A stretch of DNA of 64,000 nt from Rapana venosa (lineage: Eukaryota; Mollusca; Gastropoda; Neogastropoda; Muricidae), in contig CM054143.1 of NCBI GenBank assembly GCA_028751875.1, positions 62,217,667 to 62,281,666 of the forward strand. Reading direction: 5' to 3'. The translations under genes and the position numbers were made by a program. Every line of letters begins with the position of its first letter. Position 1 is the stretch's first letter. This document shows positions 33,466 to 45,312 of this stretch, one piece after another. Below the pieces are notes generated by a model that saw only the letters and a list, made by a program, of their open reading frames with translations, did no database searches and was not told where the DNA came from.

Positions 33466-36400
33466 GATACCCTGGAGGTTAGAGCATACCCGTGTAATCC
33501 ACACACACACACACACAGAAAACCTGAGGTTAGAGCATTCCCTTGTAATCCCACACACACCGATAGACCCTGAAGGTTAGAGTTTTACCCTTGTATTCCA
33601 CACAACACCAGATTAAGCCTGAAGTTAGAGTTTACCAACTGTAAATCCACAAGGCACACAATACATCCTGAGGTTTAGAGCATTACCCTTGTAATCCCCA
33701 CACACACAGATAGCCTGGAGGTTAGAGTTTTACACGTGTAATCCACACAGCCTTGAGGTTAGAGCATTACCCTTGTAATCCACACACACAGAGATAGCCT
33801 GGAGGTTAGAGTTTTACACGTGTAATCCCACACACACAGATAGCCTGGGAGATGAGAGTTTTTTACACTTGTAATCCCCACACAACACAGATAGCTGGAA
33901 GAATGAGTTTTTTTACACTTGTAATCCACACACACACAAGAGATAGCCTGGAGGTTTAGAGTTTTACACGTGTAATCCTCTACAGCTTGAGGTTAGAGCA
34001 TTACCACTTGTAACCACACACACTCAAACAGATAGCCAGGAGATTAGAGCATTACCCTAGAAAACCCACACATGCACATCCTGGAGGTTAGAGCATTACC
34101 CTTGAACCCTCATGCCACACACACCACACACCATAGCCTGGAGTTAGAGTAATACCCCTTGTAATCCACACCCACAGCCGGAAGTATAAGAATTACACCT
34201 TGTAACCCTCATACACCACACACCACAATAGCCTGAGATTAGACTGTAACCCTTGTAATCACACACAACACACACACAGATAGCCCTGGAGTTAGAGTAA
34301 TTACCTCTTGTAATCCACACACCCACACACACCAGATAGCCTGGCGGTTAGAGTATTACATACATATTATAAATAATAAAGTTTTATACATATAAACTAT
34401 AAATATACGACCTTGTAATCCCACACACACACACAGATAGCCTGGAGTTTAGAGCATTACCGTTGTAATCCCACACACACAACATAAAGATACCTGGAGA
34501 TTGAGCAATACCCTTGAAACTACACTTACACATCCTGGATGTTAGAGCATTTACCACTGTAACCACATGCACACACACACCACCAGATAGGCCTGAGGTT
34601 AGTGTATTACCCTTGTAATCCACACATCATACACACAGCTGAGTTTAGAGAATTAACCCTTGTAACCCACATACATGCAACACAAGGCACACAGATAGCC
34701 TGAGATTAGACTATTTCCCTGGTAATCCACACACACACAATACCTGAAGGTTAGAGTATTACCTTTAAATCCACACACACACAGATAGCCTGGAGGTTAG
34801 AGCATTACCCTTGTAGTACACACACACAGAGCCTGGAGGTTACAGTATTACCCTTGTAACCCACACAGCCTGGAGGTTAGAGTTTTACACTTGTAATCCC
34901 CACACACAGAGATAGCCTGGAGGTTAGAGTTTTACACTTGTAATCCCCACACACACAGATAGCCTGGAGGTTAGAGTTTTACACTTGTAATCCCCACACA
35001 CACAGATAGCCTGGAGGTTAGAGTTTTACACTTGTAATCCCCACCACAAACAGAGATAGCCTGGAGGTTATAGTTTTTACACTGTAAACCCCACACACAC
35101 AAGATAGCCTGGAGTTAGAGTTTACACTTGTAAGCCACACACACACACAGAATAGACCTGGAGGATAGAGTTTTAAATCACTGTAATCCCACACAAACAA
35201 CGAACAGCCTGGAGGTTTAGAGTATTACACATGTAATCCACACAGAGAGATAGCCTGGGGGGTTAGAGTATTACCCTTGTAACCTGCATGCACACACACA
35301 CACACAGATAGCCTGGAGGTTAGAGTATTACCCTTGTAATCCACACAGAGAGATAGCCTGGGGGTTAGAGCATTACCCTTGTAAAACTGCACCACACACC
35401 ACACACAAACAAGAATAGCCAGGTGTTTAGAGTATTAACCTTGTAATCACACGCATTACACACAAGCCTGGAAGTATATTCTTTTTTTTTTATTTAGAGA
35501 ATTTACCCTTGTAAAAATAAACGACCACATACACCACACACACACAGATATCCTGGAGATTAGACTATTACCTGTAATCCACACACACTGAAAGCCCTGA
35601 AGGTTAGAGCATTACCCTTGTAATACCACACACACAACAGATAGCCTGGAGGTTAGAGTATTACCCTTGTATTCCAAACACAAAGTAAAGCACACACACA
35701 GATAACGCCTGAGGTTAGAAGCATTACCCTTGTAAGTACCACACACTAGAAGCCTGGAGGTTAAAGTATTACCTTGTACCCACACACCTGGAGGTTAGAG
35801 GTTTTACACTTGTAATCCCCACACACAGAGATAGCCTGAAGGTTCTCAGTTTACACTTGTAATCCACACACACACAGATAGCCTGGAGGTTAGAGTTTTA
35901 CACTTGTAATCCCCCCACACACAGATAGCCTGGAGGTTAGAGTTTTACACTTGTAATCCCCACACACAGAGATAGCCTGGAGGTTAGAGTTTTACACTTG
36001 TAATCCCCACACACACAGATAGCCTGGAGGTTAGAGTTTTACACTTGTAATCCACACACACACACACAGATAGCCTGGAGGTTAGAGTTTTACACTTGTA
36101 ATCCACACACACAGCCTGGAGGTTAGAGTATTAACCTTGTAATCCACACAAGAGATAGGCCCTGGGGGTTTAAAGAATTACCCATGTAACCCACACGAAA
36201 CACACGACCTGGAAGTTAGAGAATTACCCTGTAAACCCACATGCACGCACTACACACACAATAAGCCTGGAGGTAGTATACCGCATGTAACCTCCACAGA
36301 TAGCCTGGAGGTTAGAGCATTACCCTTGTAATACACACACAGATAGCCTGGAGGTTAGAGCATTACCCTTGTAATACACACACACACACACAGCCTGGAG

Positions 36401-36488
36401 GTTAGAGTATTACCCTTGTAACCTACACACACACAGATAGCCTGGAGGTTAGAGTATTACCCTTGTGATCCACACGCACACACACAGA
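33466..36488 (+). repeat. Satellite-like array built from a SINE head plus (CA)n (unit 1 copy)
   Basis: About 60-70 units, roughly 35-60 bases each, have the core TAGCCTGGAGGTTAGAG followed by TATTACCCTTGTAATCC or TTTTACACTTGTAATCC and then a (CA)n spacer. The core matches the first ~35 bases of the intact family A SINE immediately to the right (36489: AGCCTGGAGATTAGAGCGTT, then GTGCTTGTAATC), including the tRNA A-box region, but lacks its B-box. Blocks near 34860-35060 and 35880-36120 are nearly uniform; others are noisy. Open frames crossing the array are translated repeat. Confidence 0.92.
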
Positions 36489-36835
36489 TAGCCTGGAGAT
36501 TAGAGCGTTGTGCTTGTAATCTGACGGCCTGGGTTTGAGCCACCACCAAAACACCAGTTCAAGGGGATTTTCTCCCTGGAGTTAACATCAGTACCAACTT
36601 CACTCCCCGGAAAGTCCTGATGAGACTATAAACCAAGGTCCTGTGTGTGAACACCTGAAGAACACACATTGAAACCTGTTCCACCTTTCGAAGAGTAAGC
36701 TTTTGTGTGCCAATGGGAACAGAGGACAAAATGGACAAACCGTATGCTCATGAATACTGGATGTAGAAAAGCTCATGAGTGCTCATTCATTATCCTCGAA
36801 ATAAAAGAAATTAAATCACACACACACACACACAG
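36489..36835 (+). mobile_element. Complete tRNA-derived SINE, family A, flanking the array on the right (unit 1 copy)
   Basis: A-box region AGCCTGGAGATTAGAGCG, B-box-like GGGTTTGAGCC (36531-36541), body TCTCCCTGGAGTTAACATCA, GAGACTATAAACCAAGGTCC, 3' part CTTTCGAAGAGTAAGC and tail ATTATCCTCGAAATAAAAG, then (CA)n. It is the most complete family A copy in unit 1 and the source-like sequence for the preceding array. Confidence 0.88.
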
Positions 36836-37900
36836 GGGGAAAACATATAAAGAATGTTTTGTTTATATTGCTTTCAGAGCAACATTTCATGAAAGCAAAT
36901 AATTATACATATCTGATAATCAATGCACATTTTCACATCAAGGCTGTGTGGATCCCCCCACCCCACCCCAAACAAGTATACCTTTTCTATTGTGGATTAT
37001 GTGTAATGGGTGTGCATGTAATAGATGTTATTAATTGCATAGGTTAATCCAGATTAATTTTTGGGGGAAGGTGAGGGAGGGGAGTAATGGAGGTATGTGA
37101 TATTTAGGATTGTTAAGAACTCTTGTCATGTGTAAAATGAGATGGAAAGCCCTATCAGGACATAAACTCATTATTTCTATAAAGAACATCTCCAAAAAAT
37201 AAGTAATCACTACATTTTTTTTTTAAAAATCCGACTCCACCCTCCCCCCCCCCCCCCCTCCCATGACAGGTCTGTGGCTTGGACAATGAATGGGTGTACT
37301 AGTTTGTGGTTTAGTGTTAAAATGCTTTTTTGTAATAATAAAAAACCCACCAAATTCATGTTTATCTCGTCACAATACAACCACAATGTGGCCTTTTCAA
37401 ATTGTGTGGCTTGAAACAAAATTCCAGATTATTTTGTCACATCAAAAAACGAGAACCTAAACATTTTAAAGCATATAAATAATCGCTTTGATTTATATGT
37501 TTGAAACTGGAAAGACGCAAATAATAAATCTAGCACTGTTGAAAAAGTGTTTGTTTTTCTTTCAAGTCTAAATGAATGTCCATTTTTTCTCCTTTTCTCT
37601 ATTTTCTTCTTAATGTCTGCCAAACATGTATCAATGACAGTCACTGTTTCTACAATTTGAATCTGACAAAAATATTGATAAGGACCATGAAAAAATATTT
37701 GTAAGAACCCTTTGATTTGGCTAAATTAATGTATGCACTGCTTTAAGCATGCCAATGGCCTACTTAAGTCAGTTTCAAGTCCTTATTTTTTCTTTAACAA
37801 TTTGATCATTTAAAAAACCCCATTGTACCTGAGACTGACATAATGCAGAAGTTTTGAAATGGTAGTTTGGTCTGAAACTGGCTTCGAACAGCTGTCCGTG
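36836..37900. other. AT-rich stretch without recognised gene (unit 1 copy)
   Basis: Contains C-runs near 37241-37260 and A-rich stretches; no exon or SINE core seen. Recurs at 53173-54235 with many short indel differences. Confidence 0.5.
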
Positions 37901-37904
37901 GGCA

Positions 37905-38010
37905 GGATACTTTTGTGGTTAGAGCACTGAACTCACAATATACTGATAGCCTGGATTAAAGCCACTATTGAGGTGCCAGATTTGAAAACAAAAAAGCAAA
38001 CATTTGCTTT
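37905..38010 (+). mobile_element. SINE family A head (unit 1 copy)
   Basis: TTTTGTGGTTAGAGCACTGA, then GATAGCCTGGATTAAAGCC: a tRNA-like A-box region and decayed B-box of family A, without body. Recurs at about 54243-54350. Confidence 0.6.
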
Positions 38011-38389
38011 CAATGGATCTTTACTTAAAACTGGAAGGGATCCAAAATTTACATCCAAATGCTAGCAAGTAGACTTCACTGGGAATTAATTTTGTTCGAA
38101 GTGACTGAGCAGTAGTGTAGTGTATGTTGAATAAGTATGTAGTAATAATTTAAGTTCCACCCTGCTCCTGCTTGTTAAGATAAACAAAGCATAATATTTT
38201 GATGAGGTTTGAAGTGGATTTACAATCAAAAGATTATCTAGCTGTAAATGTATGTAAGTAAATAGTCAACAGGTCTTCTGTTAGTTTTAAATAACTGAGA
38301 GCATAGGGTCATTCTAAAAAAATTTTTTATAAAAGCATTCAACAAATATTGCATTGATTTGAAATTCACTTTCAGCCAAAGTCCTTGCT

Positions 38390-38695
38390 ACCCATGTATG
38401 TTCTTTTTTCCTGTGTCTGACCTTGTGGCTTTTCCTCTGTGCTGCATTGTAAGATATTGTTTCCCCATCAGAGCTACTATTCTACAGAACTTTAGCAGGA
38501 CAATGCCCTTGTTGGTGTGGTTCTTTTTCAAAGCACTAAGTGCATGTTGCAACATTGGACCGTTGGTTTATTGTCCACCATCCAAAAGACTAGCACCCAG
38601 AGGCCTAGAGGAGAAGTTGGGGCCCGAGCAGGGATTAAAACTGCACTTCTTGCTTTTTAAGTGTGTTACCTCAGGCCATCAGTCCACAATAGAGA
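38390..38695 (-). mobile_element. Degenerate SINE family D (unit 1 copy)
   Basis: On the minus strand: GTAACACACTTAAAAAGCAA head region, CTTTTGGATGGTGGACAATA, AACCAACGGTCCAATGTTGC and AAGAACCACACCAACAAGGG. This follows the family D middle (GATGAGACGATAAACC ... AAAGAACCCACGGCAAC). Recurs at about 54725-55020. Confidence 0.65.
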
Positions 38696-39514
38696 CAGGA
38701 GTCAATAACAGCTAGGGACTAGCACACAGTGAAGAAAATTTCTCAGATTTTGTTTTTTCCTTTTTAATTTCATCTGCCATTGCAGTCATCACACTCCTCA
38801 ACAACATCACATTCTGACTAACACCACTTAGTGGTTCGCTTCAACACAAAATATGTCACTTGAGGCATTTTCGTTTCTCTGTCAAAATCCAAAGAAAAAC
38901 TGGAGTTAAAACCTTTACATAACTCACACGTCATACAGTTACACGGCCTTATTTACTACTGCCAATTACTAGAAAGAACTCGGCTCACCTTTTCTCACAG
39001 GTTGTAAGTATGCACACATGTTCCTTCACTCAGTGATGTGCAACTGCCATAGCTACACATGCGCATGCATGCCTATGCATGTACACACACCTACATACAA
39101 ACACATTTTGCAAGTCACACACACACATACATCACAGGTTAAAAATCATACATTGAAAGTATTTCAATACAATAGGTAATGAATTCACTGACCTTCCTGT
39201 GCACTTATATGCTATGCATGTGCCAAAAGTGAACCATAATTTTCATCTGCACTGGTGAATGATGATGTTCAACTTCGTATGTACAAAGCAATGAGTAAAT
39301 AATCGTCCTTTATTCTCCACCAATGTCAATCATTGAATCAGTCCATACATGAACCACTCTGGGGCAAACAGTACCGTCACTTGCAATGGTCCAGTCAAAA
39401 AACAGCATCCCCCAGCAGACAATATAATCACTGCGGCAATTACAATCTCCCCAGGCCAACTTCAAAGTACAGACCTTGCCAGTGCTTTAATTCTTCATTA
39501 TATGTTGTACATCA

Positions 39515-39795
39515 TGCATAGAGGCTTACTTAAGTAAACAAGGTATTTAAGATCCCGTAATTGATGCCAATGGTTAGTACATGCAGAGGCTTACTTTTGT
39601 AAAACATGTTATTAAAGATCCCGTAATTGATGCCAATGTTTGTACATGCAGAGGGCCTACTTTGTAAACATGTTATTAAAGATCCCATAATCGATGTCAA
39701 TGTTTGGTGGGGATATGGAAACACGAGCATGCCCAGCATGCAACCTGTACAATGAAATGAGCTACTCTGAAGTCGGAATGTGTCAGCTGACGAGT
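39515..39795 (+). mobile_element. SINE family C with internally triplicated segment (unit 1 copy)
   Basis: A segment of about 63-66 bases (CATGCAGAGGCTTACTTTTG, then TTATTAAAGATCCCGTAATT) occurs three times in tandem (from about 39517, 39583 and 39646). The family C remainder follows (ATATGGAAACACGAGCATGC, then CTGAAGTCGGAATGTG). Other family C copies contain the segment once. Confidence 0.8.
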
Positions 39796-40664
39796 CACAA
39801 GCACAGGAGAAGAACAGACACTATGCACCCTGCCCGGTAAGGGATTGCAGAAAGAGAGAGAGAGAGAGACACAGAGACAGAGACAGAGACAGAAATTGTT
39901 ACATTGCCAGTTACAAATATCCATCTCGTGAGGTTTGTTCACCACACACACATCCACAAGGAGAAAACAGAATATCGTTTGTGGCTTTCAGATGACCGAA
40001 AATCCCAGAAGGCTTCTCACCTGTCCTATAATACCAAGCAAGTCAAATACATCAGTCCTCTTCAGAATAAACTTATCAGTAATTTCTTCTTCTTGTTTTG
40101 TGTGTGGTTCCTCTGCTTAAGCTCCACCAATGGTATGATTGTTTTTTCACCAATGGTATGATTGTTTTTTCCCCACCATTAAAAGGTAGCTGCATTCCGT
40201 TTTGTCAAAAGAACCCGACACAGGTTGGAAATAAAACCTACCAAATTTGCCCAGACAGTCAGAATGTACCTCCCTGCTCTTTCCGATATCACCTGTTTAG
40301 GTGTCTTCTCATGTCACAAGTCTGCACGCACAGCTGAAAGCCGACCTTGTTAAAGAGTCCTTCCTCCAAAAGTCATGACATTCCAATTTAAAATTTCCTT
40401 CAAATGGGAAGAAAGGACAATGCCCAGGAATCATACCAGAGACTCATGGTTTACTTGTTAGGCAAAAGAAAAAGAATGACATCTAAAAAACCATCCATCT
40501 TTATATCTAATTATCTATAATAAAAAAAATCTAATCTCTAACCCTACCAGCCTGCAAAAGGAATGCCATTTCATGACTTTTTATCTTGTTATTCACTGAT
40601 TTTGGAGGCTGGTAAGCTTGTAATTTTCGGTAATGCATCAGATTTCAAGGGTGGTATTCCCCCC

Positions 40665-40795
40665 AATAAGCCACCACTGAGGCACTCATTCAAGGGGCTT
40701 TTTCCCCTGGAGTTAACCTCAGTGCTGACTCTACTCCCATGAAAGTCCTTCGGGTGAGACTATAAACCGAGGCCCTGTGCTGTAGCTGGGGAAAA
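40665..40795 (+). mobile_element. SINE family A middle fragment (unit 1 copy)
   Basis: TTTTTCCCCTGGAGTTAACC, ATGAAAGTCCTTCGGGTGAG, ACTATAAACCGAGGCCCTGT: a well-preserved family A body without head or tail. Recurs at about 57003-57128. Confidence 0.75.
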
Positions 40796-41009
40796 CAACA
40801 ACAAAAAATTCATTGGCTTCCTTAAGGCAAACAGTACCAGGTTGTGCTAAGGACACATCCATTCTACTTTATTTATACCAACCTCATCATACTAAAAAAA
40901 GTTTTAAGATATCTCTGTATCTATTACATAAAAAAATATTTAAAGTCATATGAGCAGAATGAATCTCTTGGGCTCATCCTTGTGTTGATAATAAAAATTT
41001 TTTTCCAAT

Positions 41010-41110
41010 CCGAGGTTCACCAATTGTGAGGTTTTGCGTGTGCCACAATTGTTGACCACCATGAAGATAACTGCATCCTGACTATGGGGATATGTGCTGG
41101 CAAGATATTA
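41010..41110 (-). mobile_element. SINE family C tail (unit 1 copy)
   Basis: On the minus strand: GTCAGGATGCAGTTATCTTC, ATGGTGGTCAACAATTGTGG and CTCACAATTGGTGAACCTC. Recurs at about 57357-57440. Confidence 0.65.
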
Positions 41111-41277
41111 CCGCCAGAATCACGCATTGCCTAGCTCAACTTCAACTCCATAACCTCTTGAAATAACAGAGACTCTTCACAGCCTGGATCTGCCCAGAGC
41201 CGGCTGTACGAACGACCCAGCCTACAGGTGGCAACAGAGACATGTATCAGTATCATGGTCGGTCAGTCACCAAAGCC

Positions 41278-41385
41278 ATGGTTAACCAACATCCACCCCT
41301 TTTATGACGGCCCCTCTCTGTGTGAAGGTCTCCCCGACCTGCATGTCCCTCCATGACGATGAAGCTGTGCAGCAGGAATGTGTCA
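41278..41385 (-). CDS. Possible C-terminal exon of the zinc-finger gene, or a duplicated exon fragment (unit 1 copy)
   Basis: The minus strand carries HSFIVMEG and, after one apparent frame change, a GETFTQ stretch and a TAA at about 41286. The DNA from about 41320 to 41376 is close to 43734-43790, where the same strand reads HSFIVMEDSQGGETFTQAG. It is therefore a second copy of a piece of the zinc-finger locus 2.4 kb away, either the true last exon or an old exon duplication. Recurs at 57627-57734. Confidence 0.35.
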
Positions 41386-42699
41386 GAGCTAGAGTGTAGC
41401 ACATCAAACAAAGGATAAATATATCAGGATGTGAATGTCACAGGCTTTAGTCAAAACACACAGTGTTTAGCTTTAACCTTCCCATTTTTACTGCCGAGCC
41501 CCCGCTGCCCCGCTTTCCCCGCATCTATTTTACCCCGCCGCAGCCCGCTGGGATGTCCCATTTCAGCCTAGTGTGGATTTCCCCTCAGGAACTTAAGCAC
41601 TACCTATACACGCCAACACTATAAAGAACATACTACTGGGGTCAGCATAAATAAGAAGGAATGGGCACCAAATTCAATGCTACCCAAAAGCACCACCCCC
41701 CCCCCCCTCCCATTCACAAGAAATTGGCCAGTGACTGCCTTGTCTTTCCCCACGCTTCTTGTAGCTAAAAATGGCCAGCAAAGAATGAGCAGACGATTTG
41801 GGAGGAATAACTGATGTGGAAATTGAAGCTATTTGGCTCAAGTGGAACAGTTCGACGAGAATAAAAATGTAGAATCCGATGATGAAGTAGATGTAGAACA
41901 AAGAGATCATGAAATAGAAAGAAGGTATGAGTCGAAAGTGATGCTGAGGATAACATTCATTGGCTTCATACAGACCGACATGGCGCGGCGCACAATTGCC
42001 TTGCACAGTGCAAGACTTCACGCTGCAGACTGGGCCGGCACAAACTCTCCCCACTTAATGGCCAAGCCTTAGATACTTTTGTTTTTGTTTGTAGCACCCA
42101 ACTTTTTTTTCAAACTGTACAGAGAAACTAACAATTAACCAGCAAACTTCGCCGTGAAAGGCTTAGCCTTAGATCCATTTGGAAAGAAACACACCTGATG
42201 AAATTAGAGCTTACTGTCAGTTTTGATGTGATGGGATCAAAGCGTATTTTGCCAAGCCTTCATCTCTACTGGTCTACTGATTTAGATTTTTGAGTCACTG
42301 AATCAGTAATATTAGACGAAAAACCAGATTTCCAAAATTAATACAGTATTTTCCACCTCCAAACACACCAACACACACTGGACGCACACTGGCTGTGACA
42401 CCTGCATTGTAACAGCCATGTAACGGCTATTTGGAGAAGGACCACAAGTGTTTTGTAAATAGTATGCGATAGCATATAATTGTAAATAATTTATATATGC
42501 GAATTTGTCAAACGGTCTTTTTCAATATGTTTGTACTTTCCACCAGAAAATGTAGACATGTGACCAGTACCTTTTGTGACAAAGTGTGAATGGTCTATTG
42601 GATTACCATGAGGTGGATGCGCTGGAGGACACCTTCAGAGCAGAAGGACCACACTTTTAAAAAAAATTCACAAAACGTATAGATTGCGCATGTTAGGTA

Positions 42700-43252
42700 G
42701 GGGGTAGTATGTACACTAAAAGCATGATGTGCAGCGTGGGCAATGTGTACCGAGGTATAGTAGTGTCCAGAAGTGAGTGGTGACGAGGCGCAGCAGCGTC
42801 CACATGCCGTGGGTAGGGCGACGCGATAAAGTGATCGATGACCGGGGGTCAGAGAGTTGTGAAAGGAGCAGTCAGGGGCTCAATCAATGATACAAGAGCT
42901 CGATGGGGCTAAGCTAAGAGGGGAAGTGAGGCTGTAGCAGCACTATGAATTTACACTTATCTAGATATTCGTCACTATCATGTCTTCGTGAATAAAACCA
43001 GACTGCGAACATTTTCGAATACTACAGAGTTGGTCTCTGTAAGAAATGCGAGGAGAGTGTTCCGAGGTGTGAAAAGGGAGCGATCGACTGACCTTTGTGA
43101 AGCAGAGTGAGGTGTGTCGCGGCGGTGGGGGGTGGCGCGGCGACACGACGAGAGCGCAGGCTGATCTTGTATTCATCATCTGACTTAGGAGGCATGGAAT
43201 AATGATGAAAACCTCGCTGATCTAACCAAAAACCAAAAACCCCTTTAGCCAT
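42700..43252 (-). CDS. CpG-rich segment with a possible first exon on the minus strand (unit 1 copy)
   Basis: This stretch is GC- and CpG-rich compared with its neighbours (for example GCGCGGCGACACGACGAG). On the minus strand, ATG at 43252 opens MAKGVFGFWLDQRGFHHYSM, then PPKSDDEYKISLRSRR, up to a GTCAGT donor-like site at 43092. I do not recognise the protein. It may be a promoter with a first exon, or chance. Recurs at 59049-59601. Confidence 0.25.
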
Positions 43253-43604
43253 GAGTAATGTATTTCAACAGAAACGAAACATTACGTTTGTTTCCCCCAT
43301 CACACCATTTCATATTTTAAGCTGACGAATGATAGGCAGCAGTTACTGTTTATAAAAAACGTGATACCTCTGAGATGTATTAACTGTGAATAATTTACAC
43401 ACAATACCAATATAAACATACCACTGCAGACTATTCTGCCAGTCCTCAGACTAGCCTTTGACAGATCAATGCAGCCTGTTCACGCACCCGGCAGATAAAC
43501 AATGTAGCAGCTTCAGACAGATGAATTTGCATTGTCCCTGTGCACTGTACGGCGGCATCACCAACACTTTTTCTATGGCCTGTTCTTCCTCCGAAGCTGT
43601 TCAT

Positions 43605-44449
43605 ACCCGTCCTCACTTTCCACCTTCCACCGAGTCCACCGCTGAGCCTCCACGCACTCCTTCATGCCCAGCACCCTCCACCTCCACCCTCCACCTGCCC
43701 TCTATCATGCCCCCCACCACACCCTCCCTGCCTGTGTGAAGGTCTCCCCGCCCTGACTGTCCTCCATGACGATGAAGCTGTGCAGCACGCTCTCCAGCAT
43801 CCCCCCCACGCCGCCACTGACGACCCTTCTCCAAACACCTGCAGCCCTGGCCGCTGCATACCGATCCCTTGGCAACAGCACTGACCTCTTGAGGAACCTT
43901 GCTGAAGTCGGCGTGCTGCACTGCAGCATGGCCGGCGGCTTGAGCCCCCTCCGCCATGGCCACCCCCCCATCCTCCTCCCCCATCCTCCTCCCCTTCCGG
44001 CTGCAGGCCTTCTTGCAGGCTGGCTGCCGCCGCCAGCCTCCTCCACCGCCGCTTCTTCCATCTCGTCCTCCGCTACGCTGCGGAAGTCCACGATGACGGG
44101 CTGGGTGAGGAGGGCTGCGTGGCAGGACCTGGGCTCCCTGGAAGGTGATGGAGTAAGGAGACAGGATGGCCCGTCACCGCTGCAGCGAGGGCAGAACCGT
44201 GGACTGCACGCCGAAGGGCCAGCTGGCCGTGTAGCTCAGCCCGTCGATGTGGACTGCCGATGTGAGCGCCGAGTAGTGAGCTGGTTTGCGTCCACCCAAG
44301 AGTGCACCAGCTGGGGATGGCGTTGAGCTTGTCGATGTCCTCTTTTGTTGCGTGCAGCTCCGCCGCTGTCCGTCTTCTTCACCTGCTCGGAACTGCACGG
44401 GCATCTTCGAGATGATGGCCACCGCGATTGGGCCGCCACGCCGTCGATG
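43605..44449 (-). pseudogene. GC-rich C-terminal coding region of the zinc-finger gene, frame broken (unit 1 copy)
   Basis: Sequence on the minus strand is coding-like but spread over several frames: ISKMPVQF near 44395, a DFRSVAEDEMEEAAVEEA acidic segment near 44040-44091 (VIVDF just before it), and HSFIVMEDSQGGETFTQAG near 43735-43790. The intervening Ala/Gly/Arg-rich stretches and long open frames on the opposite strand are what GC-rich coding DNA with indels looks like. The product is not identified beyond its link to the zinc-finger exons upstream. Recurs at 59954-60798. Confidence 0.4.
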
Positions 44450-44767
44450 TGAGGACATGGAGGTCTGGCCGGGGTCCATCAAAAAGAACCAGCTTTGTGG
44501 TGGGTATCAGACCGTTGCGGTGGACCTCGATGTGGTTGTGCGTAGATCTGTTTGTTGAACGGAGAGGAACATGCACAGGTTCAGGGTGGGTAGCCCACGC
44601 CCTCTGCATTGGGGTGCTTGTTGCGCATGTGCGTCTTGAGGGAGATGTGGTCTGGAGCAGGTGTAGGAACACAGCTGGCACTGTACTGACGCATGCCCTG
44701 TGTTCGCATCTGTGGCGTCGTAAGGAGTTGGGTCCACCGGTAGCAATAAGGGGCACACGTTCCACAT
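44450..44767 (-). pseudogene. C2H2 zinc-finger exon, frame broken (unit 1 copy)
   Basis: A TTGATATTTCAG acceptor on the minus strand precedes 44767. The exon then gives VQCQLCSYTC in one frame and HISLKTHMRNKHPNAEG in the next. Together they form one C2H2 finger (Cys-x2-Cys ... His-x4-His) interrupted by a short indel. After another frame change comes HNHIEVHRNGLIPTTKLVLF. The finger would bind one zinc ion and contact DNA. Identical sequence occurs at 60799-61116. Confidence 0.6.
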
Positions 44768-45312
44768 CTGAAATATCAAAAGTAAAAGTCAGTGACGTAT
44801 TGATCTACTGCAATATTACTTTAGCTTCTGTAATATCTGAGCAAATACTTGACTGCTATTTTACACTTTGATTCATGCAGATTCATATCTCATGTATCTA
44901 TCCCTTTTTGGGATAAATTAAAACTCTTACATGACAGACAGAACTCAAATTCTGAATTGTTTATGTGAAACTGACAGATAATTCTTCTTTCTGACACCCA
45001 GTAACTCAAAATCCAATTCAATCATACTGTTTATAGCCCAACACAAGGCACATCTGGACTGTCAATCATTAAAATTGTTATCTTAGATTAAAACTGAGCA
45101 AACTATACGACAGATAAAACAAGATTAAAACCAAAACTCAGTTGGTTTGGAGTGAACTTGACGCTAGAGTCTTAAATGATGTTCATCATGCAGTGAAGAA
45201 ATTTCATCAGAACAGATCTTTCTAAGCTTCTCTATCCATAAAAACAAAACAGCAAATTACAAAATCAGACACCAACTTACCCCCCAACCCCTTCATCCCC
45301 CCCCCCCCCCCC

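Noticed and set aside
33466..36488. A CRISPR-like array of short repeats with variable spacers
   Set aside because: The spacers are (CA)n, repeat and spacer lengths vary, the core matches a SINE head, and the genome is eukaryotic.
41680..42072. Opposed open frames with a hydrophobic or acidic product (also at 58029-58421)
   Set aside because: The reverse frame looks membrane-like only because it is the complement of an acidic, Glu/Asp-rich frame; the forward frame vaguely recalls transposase N-termini, but nothing specific supports either.
43766..44326. 186-codon forward open frame, also at 60115-60675
   Set aside because: It lies antisense to GC-rich zinc-finger-gene sequence, is low-complexity Pro/Leu/Ser, and has no recognisable domain; opposite-strand openness is expected in GC-rich coding DNA.
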